Shown here one piece after another: positions 1-11,663 of a DNA stretch of 64,000 nucleotides. The notes beneath the pieces were generated by a model that worked only from the letters and a program-made list of their open reading frames with translations, had not been told where the DNA came from and ran no database searches. The stretch is taken from assembly GCA_026008535.1 (NCBI GenBank), contig BRKX01000002.1, positions 75,475,380 through 75,539,379 on the forward strand, given 5' to 3'. Both the position numbers and the translations under genes were made by a program. Positions within the stretch are counted from its first letter, which is position 1; every line of letters begins with the position of its first letter. The DNA is from Perilla frutescens. Its lineage: Eukaryota; Streptophyta; Magnoliopsida; Lamiales; Lamiaceae.

Positions 1-362
1 TTTTTTGGTGTGTGATGGCAAAATGGTTGATGAAGTACAATTTGAACACATTTGAAACTTATCCAAAAAAAAAAAAAAAAAAAAAATAATAATAATAATG
101 AAAACCAACAATTAAAAGGAAAAAAGAAATAAAGAAAGAAAATGAGTGATACATGAAAGGTGTTGAGGAGATGAGGACAAATCTTGAAATTCTTAAATCA
201 TAAAAAGATACAAAATTTTGAAACCAAGTGGGCAGGCATTAATAAGGATAGAATAGTTTGTGCCTTGATGCATTGAAACTATGAGATAGTTGGACTTTTT
301 AATTTATGGTCCACTCTTGGAATTGAACACTAGAGAATATTTTAAATCAATGGGGATTTTTA

Positions 363-421
<59 letters not shown>

Positions 422-2500
422 CCAATGCATGTGTGATATTTCCAAAATCCTTTCTTCCCATAGCTCCCTCCATTTTTTGGTGGGGTTTGATAGGATATTT
501 CCCACGTTCCATTTATATAGGCTGATTGAATTTTTCGTTAGAATAAAAAAAAAATACTGAAAAATATAATTAAATAAATAAATTTTGAGTGTCTCCATAT
601 TTATATATTAAATAAGGTATATATGTTAGTAAAATAACTAAATAAATATAAAAATCAGCCTATATATTGAAACACAAAAAAATCATATTCTTCCTGTTTC
701 TAAATAAGTATCATTCTAGTATTAAAATTTCGTTTAAAAAAAAGTGTCATTCTACAAATTCAAGACATAAAATTCACATTTTCACACATTTGCCCTCATT
801 TAATGCATGCATACATCTATTTTTAATTTATTTAATGTATTCACATAAGGGCGTCTTAAGTAACTCAATTAATTTATTAATATGTGTACATTCATCCAAA
901 ATAACACTTAATTAGAAACGGAGAAAATATATGAATGAAATGGAAGGAGCATGTAACTATAAGAGTTCAATTATTTTGTTACATTTTCCTTCATTAACAT
1001 ACGTGTGATACAAGATATAATATTCATTATCCAATTTACATTATGTAACACGAAAATAAAATAGAAAATTATCACAAAAATAATAATAGCATAATAGATT
1101 TAGGGGGTTAGGACATATAATTGGACTTTTTTTTGGGTAAGTTCTAAGGTAATGCATCCCCCCTCCTATTTACAGTTCATTTGAGCTATTTTTAATATTT
1201 ATCGGTCAATCGATAAAATAATTTTGATTTCGGACTGTCACAATAGGTAATTAAGTGTCATAATAGATAATCAAAGTGTCACAATATGTTAATTGTAGTG
1301 TCAAATTGCTTTTTTCGGCCGGCCGAAATTTTTACCTGAAATTTTTGTTTCTGAATGAAAAAAGAGGACCGTAAATATCTAAAAATTAATAGATACGGAA
1401 CACGTGCCACTTACTGTGATAGGTGATGCACTATATGTATTCTACGTTATAATTTACCATTTTTTTTTTTTGAGTTTGGAGTTGATAACTTTGAGATAAA
1501 AATGTGCACTTTTATTGGTAATTGAGCACTCAACCTTGCTTTGTGGAATGCATAGTCTTCAAGCAAAACTACACGTGCACATGCGCATGCACACGCACAC
1601 ACACACTAAAAAGAAACAAACAAACCCACCATTTATTTTATACAAACTAATCTAAGCTAGAATTAAATTTTAATGGACCACTCACTAATCTTAAAAGTAG
1701 TGTTGGAATATGATGACAAATTGTATTCCAAGAAAATTAGCACACACACACACACACATATATATATATGTCATATGGTATCTTCCCAAAAGTGAATCTT
1801 GAAATTTTTATTTAAAAAAAATAAAATTATAGGGGAGTATAAAATCACTAATATGAATGATTATATTGTATATGATGACAAATTGTAATCCAAGAAAATG
1901 AGTGCATAAGATGTCTTCTCAAAAGTGAATCAATTGGGACTTTTTCTTTTTCCACAAAAAATAAAAATAAAAAATGATGGCAGCTCGTGTGGAATCCATG
2001 ATATATGAATGATTATTATTGTCCCATTTTTAAATTTTCTTCTTAAATAACTCTTTTTTAGGATATATATTCTATCAATATTATATTACCCGGATTTTAA
2101 TTTAATATTGCATTCTATATTGTATTTACATAAAAGAGCTTTGACGAGTCAAAGAACTATATATACTCTCTCTCTTTACAATTATTGGATAATGATACAC
2201 CCTGTTTTGGAAAATAAAAGAATATTTATTTCATAAATACATACATATATATGTGTGTGTGTATATATATATATATGTGATGAAAATAGCTGGATCATTA
2301 CAGTTGGCAAGCATGAGAGTGGACCTACAACTGAGAAACACAATTCCCAGTTATAAATGAAGGATTTGATGTGTGACTTCCATGCATATTGCAAGAACTA
2401 CTGCAACATATTTTCATATTTATATATCTGCATATATTTGTAATTTTTTAAAATTTTCAATAAATAAAAAATAAGGGAATTCTTTAAATGGGGGGGAAAA
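1..2500. other. Gene-free AT-rich intergenic stretch
   Basis: No reading frame here looks like a protein; the short open frames are low-complexity. It holds an (AT)n run at 389-418, a MITE at 690-926, four loose copies of a ~21-bp motif starting GTGTCA at 1234-1306, CA-rich microsatellites around 1584-1606 and 1741-1770, and a diverged direct repeat (1708-1830 versus 1869-1960) sharing ATGATGACAAATTGTA. Confidence 0.7.
690..926 (+). mobile_element. Stowaway-like MITE, family A copy 1
   Basis: About 237 bp bounded by short inverted ends (TTCCTGTTTCTAA at the left, TTAGAAACGGAGA at the right). Its interior, including a 'GACATAAAATTCACATTTT' block and a 'TTTGCCCTCATT' block, recurs at 9070-9310 in the same orientation and at 31753-32003 inverted. 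No coding capacity. Assignment to the Tc1/mariner-derived Stowaway group rests on the CTCCGTTT-like ends and AT-rich interior. Confidence 0.6.
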
Positions 2501-2912
2501 AAATAGCTGCTGCTGCTGCTGATGAATGATGATAAGAAAGAATGGGAAGAAAGTTCCAAAAAACAGCCATCCACACTTAGTCACCATCACAGTGAGGTCA
2601 GAGATCCATCAAAAGACTGCATCTGAATCTAAAAATGTTGTGTTTTCAGACAAGAAGAGCCATGAAAAAAACTCAAAGATCCATAACAAACTCAAAACTA
2701 TATCTGTACAATATTTGTTACAAGTTAAACAACATTCCTTTTTTATGTGTAATAACAAGATTTTTTACCCTCTTCCTTTTTTTTTCTTGATGATGGGGTG
2801 TGGCTGCTGCTACTAGCTAAAATACAACAATTTATGGTACAATTACAGGTTGAAGATTTATACCATTTCTGGGGAAAATTTTGAGGGATGAATCGATATA
2901 GATCAGCATCTC
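2500..2912 (-). other. Probable 3' UTR and downstream flank of BRI1
   Basis: Lies directly downstream of the BRI1 stop codon on the minus strand. An open frame on the plus strand (2526-2816) is low-complexity and has no family resemblance. A short GCT/CTG repeat sits near 2508-2522. I could not fix the polyadenylation site. Confidence 0.4.
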
Positions 2913-5900
2913 TCACAAATGCTTGCTCAGCTCATTACCTTCCTTTATGCTCATTTCCACCCCTTCAACTGCACTGAAGCTGCCCTCGTCAATGGTGATC
3001 GAGGAGGCCGAGTCGAGCCCCGACCCCGCCTGAATCTCCTTGAACATCGCCAGGACTTGGATGATGGTGGGGCGCTTCCATGGCCGGTCATCCAAGCAGG
3101 CGGTGGCGACTTGCAAGTGCTGCAGCAGCTCGATTTCTAAGGTGGGATCCTCTTTCAGTAGCTCGGGATCAAACACGTCGACTATCCTCGTCTTCGCGTG
3201 CTGCTTCACCCACCCCACAAGATTGTTGTCTCCAAAATCGGCTGAATCCGTAGGCTGCCTGCCGGTGAGCAGCTCCAGCAGCACCACGCCATAGCTGTAG
3301 ACGTCGCCTTTAGTTGAGCATCTGAAGCTCTGGTAGTACTCCGGAGGGACATAGCCGGGAGTCCCGGCCAATGTGCTCACGCTCAAGTGAGTGTCCATTG
3401 CACTCATCAGCCTCGCCATTCCAAAGTCCGAAACCCTAGCCTCGAGGTTTTCATCGAGCAGCACATTGCTCGATTTCATGTCCCTGTGGATGATGTGGGG
3501 AATGCAGCTGTGATGGAGGAAAGCTAATCCTCTAGCTGCTCCAATGGCGATCTTCCTCCTCGCTGACCAGTTCAGCTTGATCCCGATCTTCTTCCTGTCG
3601 TGCAGCACGTCTTCCAGGCTTCCATACTTCATGTACTCGTACACCAAGAGGCGCTCCTCGCCCACCTTGCAGTATCCGAGCAAGGGAACAAGGTTCCGAT
3701 GCTTGATCTTCCCTATAGTCTCCATCTCAGCAGTGAACTCGCGATCACCCTGGCCGCTGACATGTATCAGTTTCTTGATGGCAACAATGCTCCCGTCCTT
3801 CAGCTCTGCTCTGTACACATCTCCGAAGCCACCGGAGCCAACGAGGGTGTCGTTGTGGAAGCCATTCGTGGCCTCAAGAAGGTCTGCGAAAGTGAGCTTC
3901 CTCAATGGCTTCTCAAAAGTTGCAAGATTAATGCTCAACGCATCTTTTGCACTAAGCTTCCAGTTGCTCTGCGCTGTAGCTGAGTTAGAGTGGTTTTCCA
4001 TGTACGCCTCGAGAGCAGCCTCTTTCTTCTTCCTCCTCTTCTTCGTCTCCACAGCAACAATGATCAATCCAAATATGCAGAAAAGGGAAAACAGCAGCCC
4101 CATCGCCACACTGCCTGCAAGTGAAGCTTGCCTGCGGTGTGACTTCTGATGCTGGCCGCCTCCTGCGCCTACGGCCGATCCACAGGTTGGGAGAGGGTAT
4201 CCACAAAGTCCAGAATTATTGGCAAATCTGTAATCAGGGAATGTATCAAATGGAGCTGATTCAGGAATCACCCCAGATAGATTGTTGTTGGACAGATCAA
4301 TATCTCCGAGCAACGTGAGCCCGGTCAAGGACTGAGGAATCGTCCCGTTCAACCTGTTGTAGGACAAGTCAAGAATAGCAACATTCTTCAATCTCCCAAG
4401 CTCTTGAGGTATGGGACCAGATAGGTCATTGTGTCCCATATTCAGTATAGACAAGTAATACATTGTCCCAAGCTCCTTCGGAATGCTACCCTCCAACACA
4501 TTATACGAGAGATCGAGGAAAATCATCGAGCCATTGTGATTGAAAGTAGGCTGTGTGATGCCCTTGTACACTCTAGTGAAGTTACACGGGTGCCTAGTCG
4601 AAATCCTATTCAACTGCTCCGCCCTAATGCCACCAAACTCGAGCAAATTCCCAGCTCCGTGGCACTGCTTGCTCCCGTCATTCTTGATATACACATAGCT
4701 CTTCCCGGTCAGCACGGCCAAAGCAATGTTGCCCGACTGCTTGAACAGAGCAGGCGGGATAGAGCCGTTGAGGTAGTTAGTATTCAAATCCAACCAAATC
4801 AAGCTCTGGCAATCCCCCAACTCCCCCGGAATACTCCCGGACAAGGAGTTATTCCCTAGTTTCAGAATAGCTAGGTTGCTTAACTGTCCTAACGAAGCCG
4901 GTATCTCCCCAGACAAATGATTATTCGACAAAGAAATCCAGTTCAACCTAGTGCAGTTGCTAAGACTAGAAGGGATCAATCCAGTCAAATCATTGAAATC
5001 AAGAATCAAATTCTCCAAACTCTGCAAATACATAAACTCCTGTGGGATTTCCCCAACGAGCTGATTCAACCACAAGATCACATCCCTCAACTTCGACAAC
5101 GATCCCAAACTAGATGGAATCGTTCCACTCAAATAGTTGAAGCTAAGATCAAGAGACTCCAAATTGGAACAGTTGCTCAAGCTTTGAGGGATTGGACCTG
5201 TTAACATGTTATTTTGAAGGTACAACACCTTTAAGCTGTTCCTAGTATCCTGACATAGCCCATCAGGAATCAAGCCAGAAACATTATTCGAACTCACATC
5301 TAAAATTTCCAAAGACACCAACTTTGACAAAGAATCAGGCAAATTTCCGACAAAATTATTGAAAGACATCACCAAAGTTCTCAAATTGCTCAGTTTCAAG
5401 AGTGTGTCGACAGGCAACTCACCGGAGAAGTTGTTGTTGGAGACGTCGAGAAGCTCCAAAACAGAGCATGCAGCGAGGCTTTCCGGCAACGAACCAGTGA
5501 AATTGTTGTAGGAGAGATCCATTTCGACAAGGGTTGTGCACAAATCCGACAAAAATGTCGGAACTGCGCCTTGAAAATCGTTTTCTTGCAGATATAAATA
5601 CCGCAAACTCCCAGCTGGTAACGCGGGAACTGTGCCGGTGAGCACGTTGTTGGTGAGATTAAGGAAAGTGAGCTTCCCGCATAAGGAAAGCGAGCTCCCG
5701 ACGTCGCCGAAGATTTTGTTGGATGATAAATCGAGGTGTTCTAAGCTGGAGCAGTCGCCGATTTTGGGGAAATTGGTGGAGATATTGTTGATGGAGAGAT
5801 CCAAATGAGACAAATTCTTGAAGTTGAATTCGGGCAAGCTCCCTGCAACTTTGTTGCCCTTTAATGAAAGATGCTGCAGCTCGGGAAATGCGCTTGACAG

Positions 5901-6539
5901 GAGCCACGAAACGACGTTGTCGCCGGAGATATTGTTGTAGGAGAGATCAAGAATTTGCAGCGGCGGCAGGACGGCGGCGCGCGGCGGCTCTCGGGGAAGA
6001 GGGTCCATTGAATTCTTGGAGAGATTGAGGAAACTCAAGGCGGGGCAAGCCGCGAGCGCCGGAATGTCGGAGATTGGGCCGGAGATGGTGTTTTCCGACA
6101 GATCTAATGAGGTGAAGGAGGCGCTGCAGGAGACTCTCGCGGCGGCGGAAATCGAGCCGGAGATGTTCGAGTTCTTGAGAGAGAGGGATTCTAAGTCCTG
6201 GAGAGAGAGTATGAAGTTGGCGACCGCGGCGAAATCGGTGTCGAGGTGGAAATTGGAGAGGTCGATGGAGGAAACTCTGGAGCTTTTGCAGGAGACGCCA
6301 TGGAAATTGCAGGGAGAGATGGTGGGCTGCCACGTCGGGAGCTGGCCGGGGTTGGAGAGAGAGTTCTTGAAGGAAATGAGCAGCTGGGAGTCTCTCACGG
6401 CGGCGGTGGAGGAGTGAGAGAGGAGGAGGAGGAGGAGGAGGACGGTGGCGAGGAGCAAATTGCGGCGGTAATGGAGAGAGAGAAGCTCGGCTGCGTATAA
6501 GGGGTGGTGGAAGAGATTGTTGTCGGCTTTCATCTTCAA
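2913..6539 (-). CDS. BRI1: Brassinosteroid receptor kinase BRI1 (intronless)
   Basis: Encodes a 1208-residue leucine-rich-repeat receptor kinase of the plasma membrane that binds brassinosteroid outside and phosphorylates partners inside. In order: signal peptide (hydrophobic LLLATVLLLLLLL near residue 30), N-terminal Cys cap (CNFHGVSC), about two dozen LRRs, the hormone-binding island at roughly 605-675 (with RHPCNF and GNLLEFGGIRAEQ), four more LRRs, a second Cys cap (GLCGYPLPTC), a membrane segment near 807-830, a basic stop-transfer stretch (KKRRKKK), and a kinase with GSGGFG near 899, HRDMKSSN near 1015 and DFG near 1037. The island position and the lack of introns are typical of BRI1 and its paralogs. 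Length matches tomato BRI1 (about 1207). I prefer BRI1 to the BRL paralogs because of the island sequence and the C-terminal tail. No frameshift or missing catalytic residue is visible. Confidence 0.95.
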   Translation of the reverse strand: MKMKADNNLFHHPLYAAELLSLHYRRNLLLATVLLLLLLLSHSSTAAVRDSQLLISFKNSLSNPGQLPTWQPTISPCNFHGVSCKSSRVSSIDLSNFHLDTDFAAVANFILSLQDLESLSLKNSNISGSISAAARVSCSASFTSLDLSENTISGPISDIPALAACPALSFLNLSKNSMDPLPREPPRAAVLPPLQILDLSYNNISGDNVVSWLLSSAFPELQHLSLKGNKVAGSLPEFNFKNLSHLDLSINNISTNFPKIGDCSSLEHLDLSSNKIFGDVGSSLSLCGKLTFLNLTNNVLTGTVPALPAGSLRYLYLQENDFQGAVPTFLSDLCTTLVEMDLSYNNFTGSLPESLAACSVLELLDVSNNNFSGELPVDTLLKLSNLRTLVMSFNNFVGNLPDSLSKLVSLEILDVSSNNVSGLIPDGLCQDTRNSLKVLYLQNNMLTGPIPQSLSNCSNLESLDLSFNYLSGTIPSSLGSLSKLRDVILWLNQLVGEIPQEFMYLQSLENLILDFNDLTGLIPSSLSNCTRLNWISLSNNHLSGEIPASLGQLSNLAILKLGNNSLSGSIPGELGDCQSLIWLDLNTNYLNGSIPPALFKQSGNIALAVLTGKSYVYIKNDGSKQCHGAGNLLEFGGIRAEQLNRISTRHPCNFTRVYKGITQPTFNHNGSMIFLDLSYNVLEGSIPKELGTMYYLSILNMGHNDLSGPIPQELGRLKNVAILDLSYNRLNGTIPQSLTGLTLLGDIDLSNNNLSGVIPESAPFDTFPDYRFANNSGLCGYPLPTCGSAVGAGGGQHQKSHRRQASLAGSVAMGLLFSLFCIFGLIIVAVETKKRRKKKEAALEAYMENHSNSATAQSNWKLSAKDALSINLATFEKPLRKLTFADLLEATNGFHNDTLVGSGGFGDVYRAELKDGSIVAIKKLIHVSGQGDREFTAEMETIGKIKHRNLVPLLGYCKVGEERLLVYEYMKYGSLEDVLHDRKKIGIKLNWSARRKIAIGAARGLAFLHHSCIPHIIHRDMKSSNVLLDENLEARVSDFGMARLMSAMDTHLSVSTLAGTPGYVPPEYYQSFRCSTKGDVYSYGVVLLELLTGRQPTDSADFGDNNLVGWVKQHAKTRIVDVFDPELLKEDPTLEIELLQHLQVATACLDDRPWKRPTIIQVLAMFKEIQAGSGLDSASSITIDEGSFSAVEGVEMSIKEGNELSKHL

Positions 6540-6720
6540 AGACTGGATTTTTATGGCGGATTTTTGCTATTTCTCTCTTCAGCAGTTGAGAGCTACCCTT
6601 TTGCTTCTTCCATTTCAGAGAGCTAGAGAGAGAGAGAGAGAGAGATACAGAAAGTGGATTGCTCAGTTTTTAGAGAGAGAAAGAGAGGTGAAAACTGAAA
6701 GGGAGTCAAAAGCCGGAGTA
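6540..6720 (-). promoter_or_regulatory. BRI1 5' UTR with pyrimidine-rich tract
   Basis: Between the start codon and the TATA box. It contains GA-rich runs on the plus strand at 6624-6645 and 6673-6688, which are CT-rich on the coding strand, a common feature of plant leaders. Confidence 0.5.
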
Positions 6721-6735
6721 AGGATGGTAAGATTG

Positions 6736-6744
6736 CTATATATA
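6736..6744 (-). promoter_or_regulatory. Probable BRI1 TATA box
   Basis: TATATATAG on the minus strand, about 190 bp upstream of the ATG. This would place transcription start near 6705-6712. Inferred from motif and position only. Confidence 0.5.
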
Positions 6745-6822
6745 CAGAAAATTATCTGCATTATTTCTTGAAGATGGGGGGAGGGAGCACACAGCTGTTC
6801 ACATGGCATGTGACACAAATTT

Positions 6823-7152
6823 CTCTCTCTCTCTCTCTCTCTCTATACGTATCTCTCTCTCTCTCTCTCTATCTCTATATGTAATAAAAGTTTTATTACA
6901 ACAATCTATTTGTCTCTCTAGGTTTCCGCGTACGTGTGATTAAGAATGGATGGAAGTGTCTATTTTAAATGGAGATTCCATTGCTTTCTTTAATTACAAT
7001 TGTCTTCATTCATGATCTCAAGAATAATTAAGATTAATTCACCTTTATTACAGTCTGGCCCTTCTACTATTATTAATTTAGACTTACACTCATATCCCAT
7101 CACTAATTCATGTGCAGTTGGGATTTTATCATCTCTCTCTCTCTCTCTCTCT
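6823..7152. repeat. CT microsatellites upstream of BRI1
   Basis: (CT)n runs at about 6823-6843, 6852-6871 and 7132-7152, in the upstream region of BRI1. Nothing coding is seen; the antiparallel open frames here come from the simple repeats. Confidence 0.8.
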
Positions 7153-7782
7153 ATCCTTTGCTTCTTGGAGACTTCCTCTTTTTTTTTCTTCTTTTCCTTT
7201 TTTTTTGCATTCAACATTTTTTTTGATGCATGAATTACGAGTATCTTATGCTATAATGATTTTTGTTTATATTTTAAAATGACATTAATGCATTATGTCA
7301 GCATTATTGAAGTTATGAAGTGGCTCCTCTTTAAAAAATTTACTTTTATAAGAGACGGTTGTAAATAGAGTATTAAGTCGTACCGACATAATTCTCATAT
7401 TTAATATTCCTCGTTGTTTATGACTATCATAAATTGCAACGGGTATGGCCAGCGAATATCTCTATATTCATTAACGCTTCGGATCAAGGATGACTCTGAG
7501 GCCGTGCGAGATATGCGTCGCGCATAGGCGTGCGAAATTTAAGGGTGCCAATTTTTTTAGGTAATTATAATTTGTTTCCCCTTTTTTTTCATGCGTTTAT
7601 ATGTAACTATTCAAAAAGTCTAAATCATTTCTAGTCTGTTTCTTGAAAAGTTTAAATTATTATGGATTTGTAGGAAAATGATAAGTCGTCCTAATTGCTC
7701 AAATTACAAAACTCAACGGTTGATTTATTCTCACTCTTTAATTACACGTGTGATGAGTCTTTTTCGCAAACATGGTTAACCA

Positions 7783-7967
7783 TCGGGAAAATTTATGCTA
7801 CCCCATGTGGTATTACTCGGAATCACAAGGATCTCGACACGTGAATATTGTGGATGCTTGTTTTTTAAAAACAAATTCATACGTGATTAAACATATATTC
7901 ACATGTCGAGATCATTGTTATTGTGGGTAGTAACTAGTAACTCATGGGGTAGCATAAAATTTCCCGA
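7783..7967. mobile_element. Small MITE with 23-bp terminal inverted repeats
   Basis: The left end TCGGGAAAATTTATGCTACC is matched in inverse by GGTAGCATAAAATTTCCCGA at the right end. Interior about 140 bp, itself partly palindromic (CTCGACACGTGAATAT versus ATATTCACATGTCGAG). Superfamily not determined. Confidence 0.6.
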
Positions 7968-8631
7968 ATACTTCACTTCAATTTTTCAAGAATGAAATTC
8001 ATGACATTTTAGAATTTGCCATCAACATTCAAAAATGAAATCAAAGATAATTTTTGTTTTCCACATTAATTACATCTTATCGCTGTTTCTTGTTATTCGA
8101 TAATTGAAATTGTATATTGATTATGCAAAATTAATTTTGAATATTCCATGTAAGTTTGTTGATAATGAATTTTTATTGTTTTGATATGTAATGTGAATTA
8201 AGTTAATATTAATGAATATATATACATATATTTATATTTATTGCTTATGAGGATGAATATTTAAAATAAAATGAAATCGATAAGTATACGCTCAAATGCT
8301 TATGCCACAATAAAATAAATTTTAAAAATCATTAAAATTAAATGAAATTCATGCAATATAGAAGAGTTTGTTACGTTTGTCATATTGAGATATGGAAGCA
8401 ATTACTAGCTTCTTTGACCATTACGGTTATTTTTATACTAAATGTAGATAATTTTTCGAGATTTAAAAAAAAAATGGTTATTTACTTTAATGAAAAAAAA
8501 AAAGAGTAGAGTGTCTTATGATATTATTTTTTGAGCAATTAATGTATAGTTTTTTGTAGACCAAAATGCTACTATTAATGCACCACACGCAATATAACTT
8601 TATTGGGCATCTAATTAATATAAAACCATCA

Positions 8632-8928
8632 CGTCCAGTTTCATAAAGATTTATGTTTTAGTCTCTTAATTTTGTTACAAATTATTTGATATTTTACACT
8701 TTTTAACATTATTCTTTCAAATTTTATCTCTATAAAACATCCTCCATAAATATATATTGAAGAAATTAAGGAGAGATGTAGAGATATACAAATTACAGTG
8801 AGAGATGAAATAAGATATATTAGGAAAATATAACTTAATAGGAAGATGATATATTTGTCACGTTTTTTTAATTTTTATTTTTTGTTGTAAAACCTAAAAC
8901 ATCGATCTTTATGAAACTGAGGGAGTAA
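8632..8928. mobile_element. Stowaway-like MITE
   Basis: Inverted ends: CAGTTTCATAAAGAT at the left and ATCTTTATGAAACTGAGGGA at the right, ending in GGGAGTA as Stowaway elements do. About 300 bp, no coding capacity. Confidence 0.5.
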
Positions 8929-9069
8929 TATACCAATATTTGAGTGTCAATTATACACCTAAAACTAAGTTGTTTTTTTTTCATTTATTAGAAATGCGAT
9001 TGTAGTAATTCCTTTAAATTGAGGTGTAGTTGGACTAACTATTATAGGTTGCTTGAACGGAAATATTAT

Positions 9070-9310
9070 GGACTCCGTTTCTACATAAATGTCATTCTAA
9101 CTTTTTAATTTTGTTTCAACAAAAGTGTCACTCTACATATTCGAGACATAAAATTCACATTTTTCTCACATTTGCCCTCATTAATGCATTCAAATATATA
9201 TATTTTGCTCATTTAATGAATTAACACAAGAATGTATTAGGTAACTCAATTAATTTATTAATTTATGTGCATTCATCCAAAATGACATATACATGAAAAT
9301 GAAGAGAGTA
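9070..9310 (+). mobile_element. Stowaway-like MITE, family A copy 2
   Basis: Begins GACTCCGTTTCTAC and shares its interior with 690-926, including the 'GACATAAAATTCACATTTT' and 'TTTGCCCTCATT' blocks in the same order. Confidence 0.6.
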
Positions 9311-9649
9311 GTTAATAATCTCTCTCTCTCTCTCCATATAAATTTCAAATCAACCACTCTTCAAGTTAAGTGTTGCAGATTAAGTGTGAAATATTCATTC
9401 TTTCAATTTTCAATTGTCTTATTCTGTCTTATTCTAATAATCGAAAAAAGGGAGTAAATGTGGATTTATCATTCTCATTAATACAAAAATGCCCTCAGCA
9501 ATAGACTTAAAAAGCATGACTGGATTGAGAAAATGTGGTTTAAGAAACATACAAGATTCTCTATTTTTAATTGTGTTCAGCTTCTATTTTCCTATTATTT
9601 ATAATTAATTTTCGCATGTCATTTTTTAACAATAATAATGCATACAGTT

Positions 9650-9970
9650 GGAATTTCACGTTGTACTTTTTCGTGTTTCATTCCGTATTTCACTATCGAA
9701 TTTATGATTTTAATAATACTTATTATAAAATTTAATTTAATTATAATATAAATAATCATACATACTCAACATTTATCAACAAAAAATTAAATTAAAAATT
9801 ATAAAACATAATTTTTAAAAAATCAACCATAATAATGAATTATTAATTGAAAAATAAAAATTAAATATTAAAAAAAATATAAACCCTAACTGGGTGGGTT
9901 GAACCCCAAGAAACAATCATAAAATAAAAATAAATCACAAAAAAGTTAAAAAAAAAATATAATAAAACCT
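9650..9970 (-). repeat. Dispersed repeat family B copy
   Basis: On the minus strand it carries the family core (GGGTTTATA, then TTAATATTTAATTTTTATTTTTC, then a TTGATAAATGTTGA-like block) shared with 19255-19560, 41808-42192 and 54890-55205. The left end reads GTGTTTCATTCCGTATTTC, related to the TATTTGGTGTT terminus of the 41.8-kb copy. Confidence 0.5.
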
Positions 9971-10660
9971 CATAATTTAAAATTACAATACGGAGTATAA
10001 CACATAAAGTGCGACATGAAATTTCATGTGATAATAATAAATGAGATAATACACGAAGAATCCAATTGGGGTAAGAACAAAAAATAAATAAACTACAATT
10101 TCTAGCTTTTTTGTGAATTCAAACACCAAATCACTTGCAATAAATCCAGAAGCTGCAACCAATAAATTAAAAATTCCCAACTATAATAAAATATTTTACA
10201 TAAATTATATATATAACGGAGCTAGCTACTAATTAATTCATAGCCACCACATAAATGGCAAAAATGTATAGGGCTACGGCCTATATCAACATAAATTAAA
10301 TAGTTTTGTTATCAAGATTGTGACCCTTTATTTAGAATCTCAAATTTATTGATTGACATCGTAGAAAAACATAACCTAGGCCTTTGCTACATTACCCTAA
10401 AACTATCACACATTTGTCCATATTGAATAGAGACATTAAAAAGAAAATCGAGATAAAATATAAAAATAAAATAAAATAAAATGTAGTTTTACCAATATCT
10501 ATTTGGACCGCTTTTTCCCCCATGCATTTTAATTATCATTTATTGTTTAAGGATATTTTATTATATATTTAAATTAATAAAATTTTATGTGAGCATACTC
10601 AAAATCCAAACAATAAAAATATAGAAATAAACACGAAAATTAACTCTTACTCTTTGATAC

Positions 10661-10935
10661 ACTCCCTCCATCCCAATTATATAGTCTCATTATTCTTCGC
10701 ACGTAGATTAAAGATATTTATGAAAACAATATATTAAAGCTAAACTTTCAATAATATCCTTATTTAATATTATGACTTCCAAAATTTAAGTCGTTAGTTT
10801 TAAAAATTTTCAATAATTAATAAGGTGTATTTGCACATTACTATAAAAATTACTGCTACTTATAGTAATGAGACTACATAATTGAGACACCTCCAGAATA
10901 GTAATAGGGATTATATAATCGGGACGAATGGAGTA
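10661..10935. mobile_element. Stowaway MITE
   Basis: Ends ACTCCCTCCATCCCAATTAT and its imperfect inverse ATAATCGGGACGAATGGAGT, followed by TA. This is the classical plant Stowaway terminus (CTCCCTCCGTCCC). About 275 bp, non-coding. Confidence 0.75.
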
Positions 10936-11349
10936 TACAAAGGATAATTTAGTAATTTTAATTACACTAAGAACGTAAATTTTCATGATGGAAAATATGG
11001 ACTTATATATGTAACGTGTGATATGTATTTATTTTATAAACTAAATTACCATTTGATAAGGTCAGAGCGTGGATGCACGCGCCGTGGTCAATTATTTTGT
11101 ACTTCGCAATCTAGGGTAGTATTCTGTTGTGGGCCCACGTGAGTATAATCTGCACCGTTGATGACGTAAAGACAAAAGGATTGAACAGTTATTTCACTCT
11201 TACTTTTTTATGGGCAGAAATAGCAAACAAATTGCATTTGTTTGTACCAGCACTATCTAGTAGTAAATCTAGCCACACCAAGAAAAAGTTACCAAAATTA
11301 CACTTTTTCTAACCTAAATAATAATAATAATAACAATAATAACATCTTC

Positions 11350-11498
11350 GGAGATGACTTATGGGTGGAATGATGTAAGTTTGAGACCAAACGTCTCTAT
11401 TTTGAATTTCACCACCAATATTATTAGGTGTGATTTAAATCCCGTGTGGGATTTACCCAGTGCACAACTCGATAGGGATTGCGGGTTGCCCTCAACAT
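11350..11498 (+). mobile_element. tRNA-derived SINE, subfamily 1
   Basis: Head GGAGATGACTTATGGGTGG resembles an RNA polymerase III A box; the middle (GAGACCAAACGTCTC, then TGAATTTCACCACC) aligns with the B-box region of the better preserved copy at 27208. The 3' part (CAACTCGATAGGGATTGCGGG, GTTGCC) matches that copy too. It is followed by an (AAT)n tail of about 57 bp. Confidence 0.65.
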
Positions 11499-11500
11499 AA

Positions 11501-11555
<55 letters not shown>
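11499..11555 (+). repeat. (AAT)n microsatellite
   Basis: A trinucleotide run directly at the 3' end of the SINE, so it may have grown from the SINE's own tail. Confidence 0.9.
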
Positions 11556-11605
11556 GTAACGTTCTATTGGATATAAAAAGAAAATGATGATAATAATTTT
11601 CTATT

Positions 11606-11630
11606 AGAAATGACCTAGTGGTGGAATGGT
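11606..11630 (+). mobile_element. Truncated SINE head
   Basis: AAATGACCTAGTGGTGGAAT repeats the A-box-like start of the SINE at 11664 but runs at once into A-rich sequence. Only the 5' ~25 bp is present. Confidence 0.45.
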
Positions 11631-11663
11631 AAAAAAATTAATAAAAAAAATAATGTTATATTG

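Noticed and set aside
3544..4149. 201-codon plus-strand frame and several others inside BRI1
   Set aside because: Antisense shadows of a long GC-rich coding exon with an intact 1208-codon frame on the other strand.
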